64,000 nt of DNA. It comes from Cucumis sativus. Lineage: Eukaryota; Streptophyta; Magnoliopsida; Cucurbitales; Cucurbitaceae. The notes beneath the pieces were generated by a model. The model saw nothing but the letters and a program-made list of their open reading frames with translations, made no database searches and was not told where the DNA came from. The DNA lies in contig NC_026660.2 in assembly GCF_000004075.3 (NCBI RefSeq), positions 22,757,498-22,821,497 of the forward strand, read 5' to 3'. The position numbers and the translations under genes were made by a program. Positions within the stretch are counted from its first letter, which is position 1; each line of letters starts with the position of its first letter. Positions 50,861 through 61,969 of this stretch are shown piece after piece.

Positions 50861-52562
50861 TTTCTTTTTTAATTATCACGGTGCAATACTAGAATTGAGT
50901 CAATGTGAAAAGGTTAGTTGAATGATAATCTTTTTTGACGACTTTGTTAGTTAACTAAGGATGTATTCATATTTTGAGTTTAAAAATTTGAAACAGATTT
51001 ATATAAAAGAATAAACTCAATTATTTTGATAAATTAAAATATGTATTATATAATAGTAATAATCAACTATAAGAATTATAAACATATCTTAAAATTTTGT
51101 TTAAATTCTAATTCAATTTCTAAACGCTACGACACAACATATACAACTTTTTTTTTTTTTTTTTTTTGAGATTTCTCCCAAATTCGTGAACTAAAGAAAG
51201 AGTAATTACTTAGAAAAATAAAGAAAGAAAACATAATGGTCTTTTGCTTTACTTCTACTACCAACCCTCCAAGGGAAAAAAGAACTCCACCAACCATTAA
51301 ATTCATCTCACCAACTCCCTCCCTCTCTAAATTATTGCAAATTGACCCCAAAAAAGGAAAAAAAAAAAAAAGGAAAAATAGAAAAAGAAAAGAAAAGAAA
51401 AAAAGCCTTAAATTATTCTCACCAACTCCCTTTCTCTTTCACAATTTCCAAATCCTTTTTGGAGGCGCAAGTTGATGAGCTTTTTAGGTCAAATATTATT
51501 CACTCAAAATTAGAAGAGTTGATAATGTTTAATAATATTTGGTAATTACTTGATATCACGTACCACTTCCAAATAAATTAAAATTTAATTTGGGTTGAAT
51601 TCAACTATGACATGCATCTTTATATTTTCTCATTCAAACTTTTACACAATACCAAACAAAATTTAAACGAAGTATTTTTCTATTTATATATTTGAAGTAA
51701 CGTTTTCAAAACTATATTTATAAATGTGATCTACGAACATAATTAAACTAATACAAAACTATTATTGTTTTAGAAATTTATATTTAAAAAAAAGCCTCAT
51801 GTGATTCTTATTTGTTTTTTCTAATTTCTTTCTACATTAAATATATATATATAACCATTGAAAAACAGGGAAAAAATATACAAGTTTTTAACATATTCTT
51901 CCTTTTCTTTTTTGTATTTTTACACTTTTTACATTTTACAATATTTAGTTAGAAAAAAATTAATGTATGTCTTGATGGTATATAAATTAAAAATTTGAAC
52001 TAATAATTATATATATATCAATTGAAAATGTTAAAGTTTTATGCAAAGTCAAGTAATAAGTACTAAAAAAAGATTCAGAAGAGAAAAGAGCTATAGAAAA
52101 AACCTCTACTACGTAAAGGAGTCAAGGCATTTCACTCTATCCTTCAATCTAAATTTAAAAATAAACATTTTTTAAGAAATCTAAATGAATTGAATTTAAA
52201 AGGTTTTAAGATTTTAATTAATATCATGATATGATTTAAGGCTTTTTTTTAATGGGTTAATTAAACCTACAACAATTAAAGAATGTATGTATGAATTTAG
52301 TAATATATATTTTCTCCTTTGATCTTATTTTATAATTTCATACTTTTACCTAAAAAAAGTCATCAAATTTGACGTTTGAAAATGAGAGAAAAAGTTAGGT
52401 AATGTTGATGATTTCAAATATAATTTATTTATAAGATTATTGTTTTTAATATTATTTCCAACTACCACACCCGGCCTCTTCCACCACGCTCCTTACTTAC
52501 CACACACAAACCCCAAACCCCACCATTTTTTCTTCTTTCGCTCTCTCCATTAACAATCTTTC

Positions 52563-52569
52563 TATTTAA
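52563..52569 (+). promoter_or_regulatory. PAL-B TATA box
   Basis: TATTTAA within CTATTTAAACCC, 124 bp upstream of the PAL-B ATG. AC-like sequences CAACTACC (about 52460) and ACTTACC (about 52496) lie upstream. Confidence 0.7.
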
Positions 52570-52686
52570 ACCCTTCTCTTCTTAATCCTCTTTCTCACAG
52601 AAACCAAGAGATACATCAATATCTCATCATCTTCTCAAAACACTCTTCATTCTTTTTATTCTTTTGTTCATATATATCCTTAACAT

Positions 52687-54825
52687 ATGGCACCCATTGA
52701 TCAGACAAATGACGACAGCAGCTTTTGCACCAATACTACTCATCCAGACCCACTCAATTGGGGTTTGGCTGCTGATTCCCTCAAGGGAAGCCATCTTGAT
52801 GAGGTGAAGCGCATGGTCCAGGAGTATCGAAGGCCTCTTGTCAAGCTTGGTGGTGAAACTCTTACCATTTCTCAGGTGGCTGCTATTGCTACTCGGGATA
52901 CTGATGTTATTGTTGAGCTTTCTGAATCTGCTAGAGCTGGTGTTAAGGCTAGCAGTGATTGGGTTATGGAGAGTATGAATAAAGGGACCGATAGTTATGG
53001 TGTTACTACTGGATTTGGTGCTACTTCTCATAGAAGAACCAAACAAGGTGGTGCTCTTCAAAAGGAGTTGATTAGATTTTTGAATGCTGGGATTTTTGGA
53101 AGTGGAGCTGAGTCTGATCATACTTTGCCTCATTCTGCTACGAGAGCGGCCATGTTGGTGAGAATCAACACTCTACTTCAGGGCTACTCGGGTATTAGAT
53201 TTGAGATTTTGGAAGCCATTACCAAACTCTTGAATAATAATATTACTCCTTGCTTGCCTCTTCGTGGAACCATTACTGCTTCTGGAGATCTTGTTCCTCT
53301 TTCTTACATTGCTGGATTGCTTACTGGTCGTCCAAATTCTAAAGCTATTGGTCCAAATGGAGAAAGTCTTGATGCAAAGGAAGCTTTCCAACAAGCTGGT
53401 ATTCCATCTGGGTTTTTTGAGTTGCAGCCAAAGGAAGGGTTGGCACTTGTTAATGGCACTGCCGTTGGTTCTGGGTTGGCTTCTATCGTTCTCTTTGAGG
53501 CAAATATTTTGGCTGTTTTGTCTGAGATTTTGTCTGCCATCTTTGCTGAAGTTATGCAAGGCAAGCCAGAATTTACTGATCATTTGACCCATAAGTTGAA
53601 GCATCATCCAGGGCAGATTGAAGCAGCTGCAATCATGGAACACATTTTGGATGGAAGTTCTTACATGAAAACAGCTAAGAAGTTGCATGAAATGGATCCT
53701 CTTCAAAAGCCCAAACAAGATCGCTATGCCCTTAGAACTTCACCCCAATGGTTGGGTCCATTGATTGAAGTTATTCGATTCTCTACAAAGTCTATTGAGA
53801 GGGAGATTAATTCAGTCAATGACAACCCTTTGATTGATGTTTCAAGGAATAAGGCTTTGCATGGAGGCAACTTCCAAGGAACCCCAATAGGAGTCTCCAT
53901 GGACAACACTCGTCTGGCTATTGCTTCAATTGGAAAGCTTCTTTTTGCTCAATTTTCAGAACTTGTCAATGATTTCTATAATAATGGGCTACCCTCAAAT
54001 CTCTCTGCAAGCAGAAACCCAAGTTTGGATTATGGATTCAAAGGTGCTGAGATTGCCATGGCTTCATATTGCTCTGAGCTTCAATACTTAGCAAATCCCG
54101 TTACTAGTCATGTCCAAAGTGCCGAGCAACATAATCAAGATGTCAACTCTCTTGGTTTAATCTCATCAAGGAAAACAGCTGAGGCCGTTGACATTCTAAA
54201 GCTCATGTCGTCCACATTTTTGGTTGCTCTTTGCCAAGCAATTGACTTGAGACATTTGGAAGAAAATTTGAAGAATGTAGTGAAGAGCACGGTAAGTCAA
54301 GTGGCCAAGAAAGTTCTCACCACAGGTGTTAACGGTGCACTTCACCCATCAAGATTTTGTGAAAAAGATTTACTGAAAGTGGTTGACAGAGAATACACCT
54401 TTGCCTATGTCGATGATGCATGCAGTGCCACTTATCCATTGATGCAAAAGCTAAGACAAGTTCTTGTTGAACATGCTTTGGAAAATGGTGAAGATGAAAA
54501 GAATACAAACACTTCCATTTTTCAAAAGATTGGAGCTTTCGAGGAGGAATTGAAAGCCATCTTACCAAAAGAAGTAGAAAATGCAAGATTGTCCTATGAA
54601 AATGGAACGTCCACCATTGAAAACCAAATTAAAGAATGTAGATCTTATCCATTGTACAAGTTCGTGAGGGAGGAGTTGAGAACTGGATTGTTGACCGGAG
54701 AAAAGGTGATATCTCCAGGAGAAGAGTGTGAAAAGGTATTCACAGCTCTTTGTCAAGGAAAAATGATCGATCCAATTTTAGAGTGTTTGAAGGAGTGGAA
54801 TGGTGCTCCAATCCCCATCTGCTAG
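52687..54825 (+). CDS. PAL: Phenylalanine ammonia-lyase, intronless (PAL-B)
   Basis: Same reaction as PAL-A. One uninterrupted frame of 712 residues from ATG 52687 ([14 protein letters not shown]) to TAG. It lacks the intron found in PAL-A; the sequence runs through [11 protein letters not shown] without a break. MIO triad Ala198-Ser199-Gly200; Tyr104 lies in [27 protein letters not shown] and the C-terminus [10 protein letters not shown] are intact. The Phe-Leu pair after LIR predicts phenylalanine specificity. The first 50 or so residues are the most distinct part; the core is almost the same as PAL-C. Long open frames on the opposite strand reflect the codon pattern of the gene, not genes. 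It appears fully functional. Confidence 0.97.
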   Translation: MAPIDQTNDDSSFCTNTTHPDPLNWGLAADSLKGSHLDEVKRMVQEYRRPLVKLGGETLTISQVAAIATRDTDVIVELSESARAGVKASSDWVMESMNKGTDSYGVTTGFGATSHRRTKQGGALQKELIRFLNAGIFGSGAESDHTLPHSATRAAMLVRINTLLQGYSGIRFEILEAITKLLNNNITPCLPLRGTITASGDLVPLSYIAGLLTGRPNSKAIGPNGESLDAKEAFQQAGIPSGFFELQPKEGLALVNGTAVGSGLASIVLFEANILAVLSEILSAIFAEVMQGKPEFTDHLTHKLKHHPGQIEAAAIMEHILDGSSYMKTAKKLHEMDPLQKPKQDRYALRTSPQWLGPLIEVIRFSTKSIEREINSVNDNPLIDVSRNKALHGGNFQGTPIGVSMDNTRLAIASIGKLLFAQFSELVNDFYNNGLPSNLSASRNPSLDYGFKGAEIAMASYCSELQYLANPVTSHVQSAEQHNQDVNSLGLISSRKTAEAVDILKLMSSTFLVALCQAIDLRHLEENLKNVVKSTVSQVAKKVLTTGVNGALHPSRFCEKDLLKVVDREYTFAYVDDACSATYPLMQKLRQVLVEHALENGEDEKNTNTSIFQKIGAFEEELKAILPKEVENARLSYENGTSTIENQIKECRSYPLYKFVREELRTGLLTGEKVISPGEECEKVFTALCQGKMIDPILECLKEWNGAPIPIC

Positions 54826-57540
54826 TTATGTTACTGCCAAACCGAAGGATCCAACAGTGATCGTGATGATAAAGAAAAAAGCCATTGGCCTTAAATATTT
54901 TGTTCTGTTTTTCATTTTTCAGTTTTAAATATACATCCATGTGTAATATTTGGGAAAATTTTCCCTAAATTAATATTTAACGTAAATTTCTTATATTTGT
55001 TTTTGTACTAAACAAAAGTTAAATTCTCTCTCTTTTTTTTAACGATAATCTTTATGTAGACTACTTTTGCATTTTATATTTTCTATATACACTTTAAATC
55101 TAGGGTTTTTCTTTTTCAAAAATAGGAAAAAAAAAAAAAAAAACCCAAACATTTACCAGAAAAAAACCACTAAAAGAAATTTCATTACATAAATTGTAAA
55201 TTGAAATTGTAAATATTTTGTCAATGTTTAAATATATATGATAAATCCCATAAACTCACAAAAGTTAAATTTAATACTGTGCTAATATATATGTATATAT
55301 AAATATATATACGAAATTTAAATGGTATATAGCATTAAAAAAAAAAAGATAATACATACTACATAGCAATTACTAATGAGCAATGCTCCTTTTAATAAGT
55401 CATAATTATAACATATTATGACTAATAATTGGTATTCAAAAGTCAATTTCATACCATAAAAAAGAAGAGGGTTTTTTAAAAATAATAATGAAGAAAAAAA
55501 CAAACAATTTACATTTACACTAACACTTTAATTCTTTTATTAAGTGTAAATCTTTTGTCCATTTATTGTTTTTGATAATTTTCCATGAAAAATTTCTTGA
55601 TGAGAACTTATTATATTTTTTCTTGATTAACAAAGAAAAAAGAATGCTAAATTTCAAATGAAACTCTCAAAAGTTGAATCTAAAAAAATAAGACAGCAAC
55701 AGTTATCTACCAAAGATGGTAGATGATATTTTATCAAATTAAGCACTTATTCATATATGAGTTTAATCTTATATATTATATTATGATTTATAATTACGAT
55801 TTATTTTAGTTTATCTATAAAGCTGTTAGTAACTTATTTTAAGTTAATACTTAAAGTGTCAAAATAAACTTTAACTCTACAATCATGGTTAATTAACATG
55901 ATATTTTAGGTAGTTAGTTCGATCACTCATCCCTATAATTGTTGTATTAGAAAATTTGAATTAAAAACTGAAATATATTGAATCATTCTGTTATATTTAC
56001 AATAATTTTTTATATACATCTCAATTACTTTTTACTTAAAGTGGTCGACGAGAATGGTTGAATGTGTTAATAAAGTCAAAAAAGAAAAAAAGAAAACATA
56101 CAAAAGTCGTTTAATGTATTTTCGGTTTCAATAGGTACATTTTCTGATTAATGAGAAATGAGAAACGAGAGATATGTAAATTAATTTGTTCTTAATTAAA
56201 ATTAGTTAGGAAATTACATCAAATTATGTAAAATTTATAATATGATTGTTAATTATCGTGCTTAAGTAAGGTTGAGTTGTCAACAAAAGCATGCAGTCCC
56301 CAATTTGCTAATATGAAAAATCAGCTGCACCTTCCTTTCTTTTCATCTCCGCTTTCCTTTGCCTTTCAACCAAGCCTTGACCCTCACTTCTTTTCCTCTT
56401 TCTTAACCCATTTATATAACTCAAATATTTATAACAACATTAAAAATATATATGTATATCTATAAACTTTTGATGAGTGCATTAATTTAAATTCTTAAAT
56501 TAATTATATTCTATTTGGACAAACGTTACATGGCACATATACTTGATTTTATCGATCAAACTCATAAACTTTAGAAAAAGAATAAATTTAGATTTTTAAT
56601 TAATATTTTCTTTGAAAATTGTCCATATGCACGACTCTAATCGCCTATTTTATTAACTTGACATTTGAAGAATTCTACCCTCGTGTAAGAATGGAATGCA
56701 TTAGTGATTTTTCAAATATAATACTTAATTTAATAAGAGTTCTAAATTTGATTCAATTGTAAAAGTTTAAAAATTTAATTGAAAAATTAAATGTATGCAA
56801 ATTAATGTAAGAGTTCAAAGTTTAAATTTATGATGTCCGTTCTAAAATTGATAGATGTAAATTAAAATTTTTCCAAAAGTAGGGTAGGTATTTTCGTGTG
56901 TTATTTAAATAATACTTACACAATTTAGAGAAGAAAATTGTAAATAACTAATGGGTTTATTTTATTTTATAATAGAAATGATGATGAAGTAAGGTTAGGC
57001 CCTAATACATAATATATATGTATATATATATATAAATGTTTGGTATGACTAACGGACGTCGGGTTGGTGAGATTTGAAAAGTAACTAATATAAAGTTTGG
57101 TGAGAAAAATATGAATACTTGATCAAACTATATTATATCCTGTTAAATAAATATGGGCCATTCAATTTTCCATGATCCAGCTTAAATTTTGAAGATATAA
57201 CACAGCACCAAACTTAGATGTTATTTGAGATATATTGACTAGAAAAAATAAAATCTAAATATATGGTGTAACTCAATGTTAATTGATATTTTATTTTCAT
57301 AAAATGTTGTACCAAAGAAAAAATCAATCAAATTTATTATATTTTTTTTAGGATTAAGATTGAAATCACATTAAATAAACACATTTTTTCTTCTGATAAA
57401 TTAACTTAAATTTATTAAAGATGAAGCATAATTAAAAAGAAAAAAAAAACCCGAATAAATTGAAGTCTATAATCACCCAAATTTGACCAATGAAAACAAA
57501 TAAGAAATACATGTTAATTATTATTATGTAACTTCTTTGC
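54826..57540. other. Intergenic spacer between PAL-B and PAL-C
   Basis: AT-rich, with an A run near 55127-55143 and (TA)n tracts near 55290-55310 and 57011-57034. No coding frame of any quality. A short pyrimidine-rich patch is at 56325-56410. Confidence 0.55.
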
Positions 57541-57769
57541 ACCAACCACAAGACTTGATGATGAACTTTCGTTTCCTATTGGTCTCGCCCACCACAGCGC
57601 ACCTACGACTAAATTGAACAATATGTGTATATATAATATGCGCCATTGTATTGTATTCTACTGCTTACTTTCACTATCTATTTCTTTATCTTCACCAACC
57701 CCACCAATTCCCCTTTGCTTTTTCAAAATCAGATCACACACACTAACCATTTTCCTTACCCCTATTTAA
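57541..57769 (+). promoter_or_regulatory. PAL-C promoter: AC elements and TATA box
   Basis: ACCAACC (AC-II type) at 57541-57547 and ACCTACG at 57601-57607 lie 160-220 bp upstream of TATTTAA (57763-57769), which is 121 bp before the start codon. AC elements bind R2R3-MYB activators of phenylpropanoid genes, so MYB control is likely. Confidence 0.6.
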
Positions 57770-57883
57770 CCCCTTCCCTCTTCTTCTTCTCCACAACCCT
57801 CACCCACCTCCCAGAATCCTTTCACACATTAATTACTACCTCTGTGTTTTATTCTTTCTTTCTTTCATTCTTTCTTTCTAACA

Positions 57884-60010
57884 ATGGCTTCTTTCCAAAA
57901 CATTGAAGACAACTTGTGCCATACCCATAGTGATCCACTCAATTGGGGGGTGGCTGCCGAGTCTCTCAAGGGAAGTCATCTTGATGAGGTTAAGCGCATG
58001 GTGGAGGAGTACAGAAGGCCCCTTGTTAAGCTTGGAGGTGAAACTCTTACTATTTCTCAGGTGGCTGCCATTGCTACTCGAGATTCTGATGTTATTGTTG
58101 AGCTTTCTGAGTCCGCTAGAGTCGGTGTTAAGGCTAGTAGTGATTGGGTTATGGAGAGCATGAATAAAGGCACTGATAGTTATGGTGTTACTACTGGATT
58201 TGGTGCTACTTCTCATAGAAGGACCAAAGAAGGTGGTGCTCTTCAAAAGGAGTTGATTAGATTTTTGAATGCGGGAATTTTTGGAAGTGGAGCTGAATCT
58301 GATCATACTTTGCCCCATTCAGCTACGAGAGCAGCCATGTTGGTGAGGATCAACACTCTTCTTCAAGGCTATTCGGGTATTAGATTTGAGATTTTGGAAG
58401 CCATTACCAAACTCTTGAACAATAATATCACTCCTTGCTTGCCTCTTCGTGGAACCATTACTGCTTCTGGAGATCTTGTTCCTCTTTCTTACATTGCTGG
58501 ATTGCTCACTGGCCGTCCAAATTCTAAAGCTGTTGGTCCAAACGGAGAAAGTTTTGATGCAAAGGAGGCTTTCCAACAAGCTGGTATTCCATCTGGGTTC
58601 TTTGAGTTGCAGCCAAAGGAAGGGTTGGCACTTGTTAATGGCACTGCTGTTGGTTCTGGGTTGGCTTCTATCGTTCTCTTTGAAGCAAATATTTTGGCTG
58701 TTTTATCTGAAATTTTGTCCGCCATCTTTGCTGAAGTTATGCAAGGCAAACCCGAATTTACTGATCATTTGACCCATAAGTTGAAGCATCATCCGGGCCA
58801 GATTGAGGCAGCTGCAATCATGGAACACATTTTGGATGGAAGTTCTTACATGAAAACGGCTAAGAAGTTGCATGAAATGGACCCTCTACAAAAGCCTAAA
58901 CAAGATCGCTATGCCCTTCGCACTTCACCCCAATGGTTGGGTCCATTGATTGAAGTTATTCGATTCTCTACAAAGTCTATTGAGAGGGAGATTAATTCAG
59001 TCAACGATAACCCTTTAATTGATGTTTCAAGGAACAAGGCTTTACATGGGGGCAACTTCCAAGGAACTCCAATTGGAGTCTCCATGGACAACACTCGTCT
59101 AGCTATTGCTTCAATTGGAAAGCTTCTTTTTGCTCAATTTTCAGAGCTTGTCAATGATTTCTATAATAATGGGTTACCCTCAAATCTCTCTGCAAGCAGA
59201 AACCCAAGTTTGGATTATGGATTCAAAGGTGCTGAGATCGCCATGGCTTCATATTGCTCTGAGCTCCAATACCTAGCAAATCCTGTAACTAGTCATGTCC
59301 AAAGTGCTGAGCAACACAATCAAGATGTTAACTCTCTTGGTTTAATCTCATCAAGGAAAACAGCTGAGGCAATTGACATTTTGAAGCTCATGTCTTCCAC
59401 ATTTATGGTTGCTCTTTGCCAAGCAATTGACTTGAGACATCTAGAAGAGAACTTGAAACACACAGTTAAAAATACAGTAAGTCAAGTGGTGAAGAAAGTC
59501 CTCACCACTAACTCAAATGGCACACTCCATCCATCAAGATTTTGCGAGAAGGATTTACTCAAAGTGGTTGATAGGGAATACACCTTTGCTTATATTGACG
59601 ATCCATGCAGTGCTACTTATCCATTGATGCAAAAGTTAAGGCAAGTTATTGTCGAACATGCTTTAAACAATGGAGAGGGTGAAAAAGAACTAGCTACTTC
59701 AATCTTTCAAAAAATTGGAACATTTGAAGAGGAGCTGAAGGCTGTTCTACCCAAAGAAGTGGAAAACGTAAGATTGGCTTACGAAAATGGAGATGCTACT
59801 ATTGAGAATCAAATTAAGGAATGCAGATCTTACCCACTATATAAGTTTGTGAGAGAAGCGTTGGGCACTAATTTGCTAACTGGAGAGAAAGTTATATCTC
59901 CAGGAGAAGAGTGTGAAAAAGTTTTTACTGCTTTGTGTCAAGGAAAGATGATTGACCCAATTTTGGAATGCTTAAAGGAATGGGATGGCGCTCCAATTCC
60001 TATATGCTAA
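57884..60010 (+). CDS. PAL: Phenylalanine ammonia-lyase, intronless (PAL-C)
   Basis: Same reaction as the other copies. Single-exon frame of 708 residues from [12 protein letters not shown] to TAA. MIO triad Ala194-Ser195-Gly196; [26 protein letters not shown] and [13 protein letters not shown] are all present, and the protein ends [10 protein letters not shown]. Very similar to PAL-B over the core; the main differences are at the N-terminus and in about the last 150 residues (for example [10 protein letters not shown] against [10 protein letters not shown]). The proximal promoter has AC elements and the shared TATA box. It is convergent with PAL-D, with stops 1.96 kb apart. Confidence 0.97.
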   Translation: MASFQNIEDNLCHTHSDPLNWGVAAESLKGSHLDEVKRMVEEYRRPLVKLGGETLTISQVAAIATRDSDVIVELSESARVGVKASSDWVMESMNKGTDSYGVTTGFGATSHRRTKEGGALQKELIRFLNAGIFGSGAESDHTLPHSATRAAMLVRINTLLQGYSGIRFEILEAITKLLNNNITPCLPLRGTITASGDLVPLSYIAGLLTGRPNSKAVGPNGESFDAKEAFQQAGIPSGFFELQPKEGLALVNGTAVGSGLASIVLFEANILAVLSEILSAIFAEVMQGKPEFTDHLTHKLKHHPGQIEAAAIMEHILDGSSYMKTAKKLHEMDPLQKPKQDRYALRTSPQWLGPLIEVIRFSTKSIEREINSVNDNPLIDVSRNKALHGGNFQGTPIGVSMDNTRLAIASIGKLLFAQFSELVNDFYNNGLPSNLSASRNPSLDYGFKGAEIAMASYCSELQYLANPVTSHVQSAEQHNQDVNSLGLISSRKTAEAIDILKLMSSTFMVALCQAIDLRHLEENLKHTVKNTVSQVVKKVLTTNSNGTLHPSRFCEKDLLKVVDREYTFAYIDDPCSATYPLMQKLRQVIVEHALNNGEGEKELATSIFQKIGTFEEELKAVLPKEVENVRLAYENGDATIENQIKECRSYPLYKFVREALGTNLLTGEKVISPGEECEKVFTALCQGKMIDPILECLKEWDGAPIPIC

Positions 60011-61969
60011 TACCATTAAACGAAATTAGAACAAGCACAACTATAGAACATAATAATAATAATATCATACTTTTTGTTATTTCTTTTAATCTTCATTTCA
60101 TTTTGTATCAACGAAAGTTCAATTAAAAAAAATTTACTTGTGATAATTTTCAATTGAATGTAGCTGTTTCAATATATAAATTAGTGACAAATATTCTTAA
60201 CACAAAATAGAAATAGTCTCAATTTTTTCTCCACGACGATTAATTGCAAATAAAAAGATAAAATTTAAAAAAAATCAGATCAAACAAGTTGTAACAAATT
60301 GAAATTACTTAAATAACATATATCAATGTGACAATTATTTCAATACAATATATAATGCAACAAAACTAATTAAATGGGAAACAAAAAGTATTTTATTTAA
60401 CCCATTTGAAAGTGGTTTGGTTTTGTATGATGTCCATTATCCAACTTTCATTTTAATGCCTATCTTTATTGATTTATTTTATGTTTTTAATAAAGCACTT
60501 TTTCCTCTCCTCTTGTCTTAGCTAATATGTCATCAATTGATGATGTTATCTTTATCTTTTTAGTCCTCAAGGTAGGTTAAAAGCAATCATCAAAGTACCA
60601 TGGCACATACAATAAAATGATCAAATTATATAAATAATACACTTGAATTTTCTCATTTGTTTGAAAAACGCACACCACTATTATTCGATCTTTACTAAAA
60701 GTTGCACAACATTACACACTCGATTATGATTTTCATAAACATTTCAAAATTATATTTCAAGTTGAGAACTTTTTAGAATGTTGGATGAAAAACGGACATA
60801 ACATTGATGAGACGATGTGATGATAACTAGGGGTCTATAACACTTGCTCAGCTTGAAGTTGAAACAACTTTCAGACACCTTCATTTTCTTTAATGTTTTT
60901 TCAACTCTTACGATGATTTTATAAATATTTATCAAGATAAAAAGTGATATATAATTAATCGAAGAATTATGAAAATAACTCTTAAAATAATTTGACAAAG
61001 TTTAACTTTTCTTAACGATTTAACTAACTTTTCTTCTTTTACATGTGTGATTAGATTAGAGTGAGATTCACATTTTTTTCAAGACTCACTCTAATAAAAA
61101 TAAATTAGAAAACTATATGAACTAATTAATCATAATAAAATTACAATTAGATGAGACAAAAAAAAGTATATATATCTAAAATTCATCGAAGTATTTTTTT
61201 TTCTCGATATCCAAATTCATCAAGAGAATTTTTGCAATGAAAAATGAATATTTGGACGGAGTTATATATATTCACGTAGAACTCTTTTTGCATTTCAATA
61301 TAAAAATGAACAAACACATAACAAAATATTTTTTTAAAAAAGAAATTATTGTGTAATTATTTGACCTTGTTTTTTAGGTAATTATTTGACTTTCTCTTTT
61401 TGGAAAATAAAATTTAGAGATTAATAGAATTATAACGTAGCCAACTATCACATGTTTTATTTGATTTTGTTACTATATAAAATAATGCCTCGATCTTACC
61501 TTAATGAATTTGCAACCATTGGCCTTCCAATGGGTTTCGTTTGAGAAATCTTGACAAAAGATATATTTAACACAAAGCTTCTAAAAGGAAGGCCGAGATA
61601 TCGTTTTTCTTTTTGTTAATATTTTGAGTTTTGAAAAAATTATTCATATCGTTAATTTAATATATATATATTTTTATTCTAGTAGATCTTAATTTTTGAA
61701 TTTAATATAATATCTAACACGTTAATACCAAAATGATTTTGATTTTGATTTTCCATAGGAACTTTTGTTATAAAAACCATTAAAAAAAAGTAAAGAAAAT
61801 TACGGTGGAATACACAACAATTTATCAAATAGAAATTATGTCTTTATTGAATTTAGTTAAAATAAAATAAGATGGGAGGGGAAAATTAGAAGTACAAGTT
61901 AATCGAATAAATATCTTCATTAATGTTGAAGGGACGATCTGGTGGCTATTTCCTGTGCTGCAAAATGGA
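60011..61969. other. Spacer between convergent PAL-C and PAL-D
   Basis: Holds the two 3' UTRs and AT-rich DNA. No gene recognised. Confidence 0.55.

Larger units (their letters stand above)
46037..52440. other. Intergenic spacer between PAL-A and PAL-B
   Basis: About 6.4 kb with no protein gene. It contains the PAL-A 3' UTR, a GC-richer 5S-like island at 47470-47665, a foldback element at 50334-50860, an A run at 50684-50703 and a T run at 51148-51167. The rest is very AT-rich. Confidence 0.5.

Noticed and set aside
52627-53133. 168-residue frame on the minus strand of PAL-B, and similar long antisense frames in PAL-B, C and D
   Set aside because: They mirror the codon pattern of a highly conserved PAL frame, recur in the paralogues and have no domain; shadow frames.
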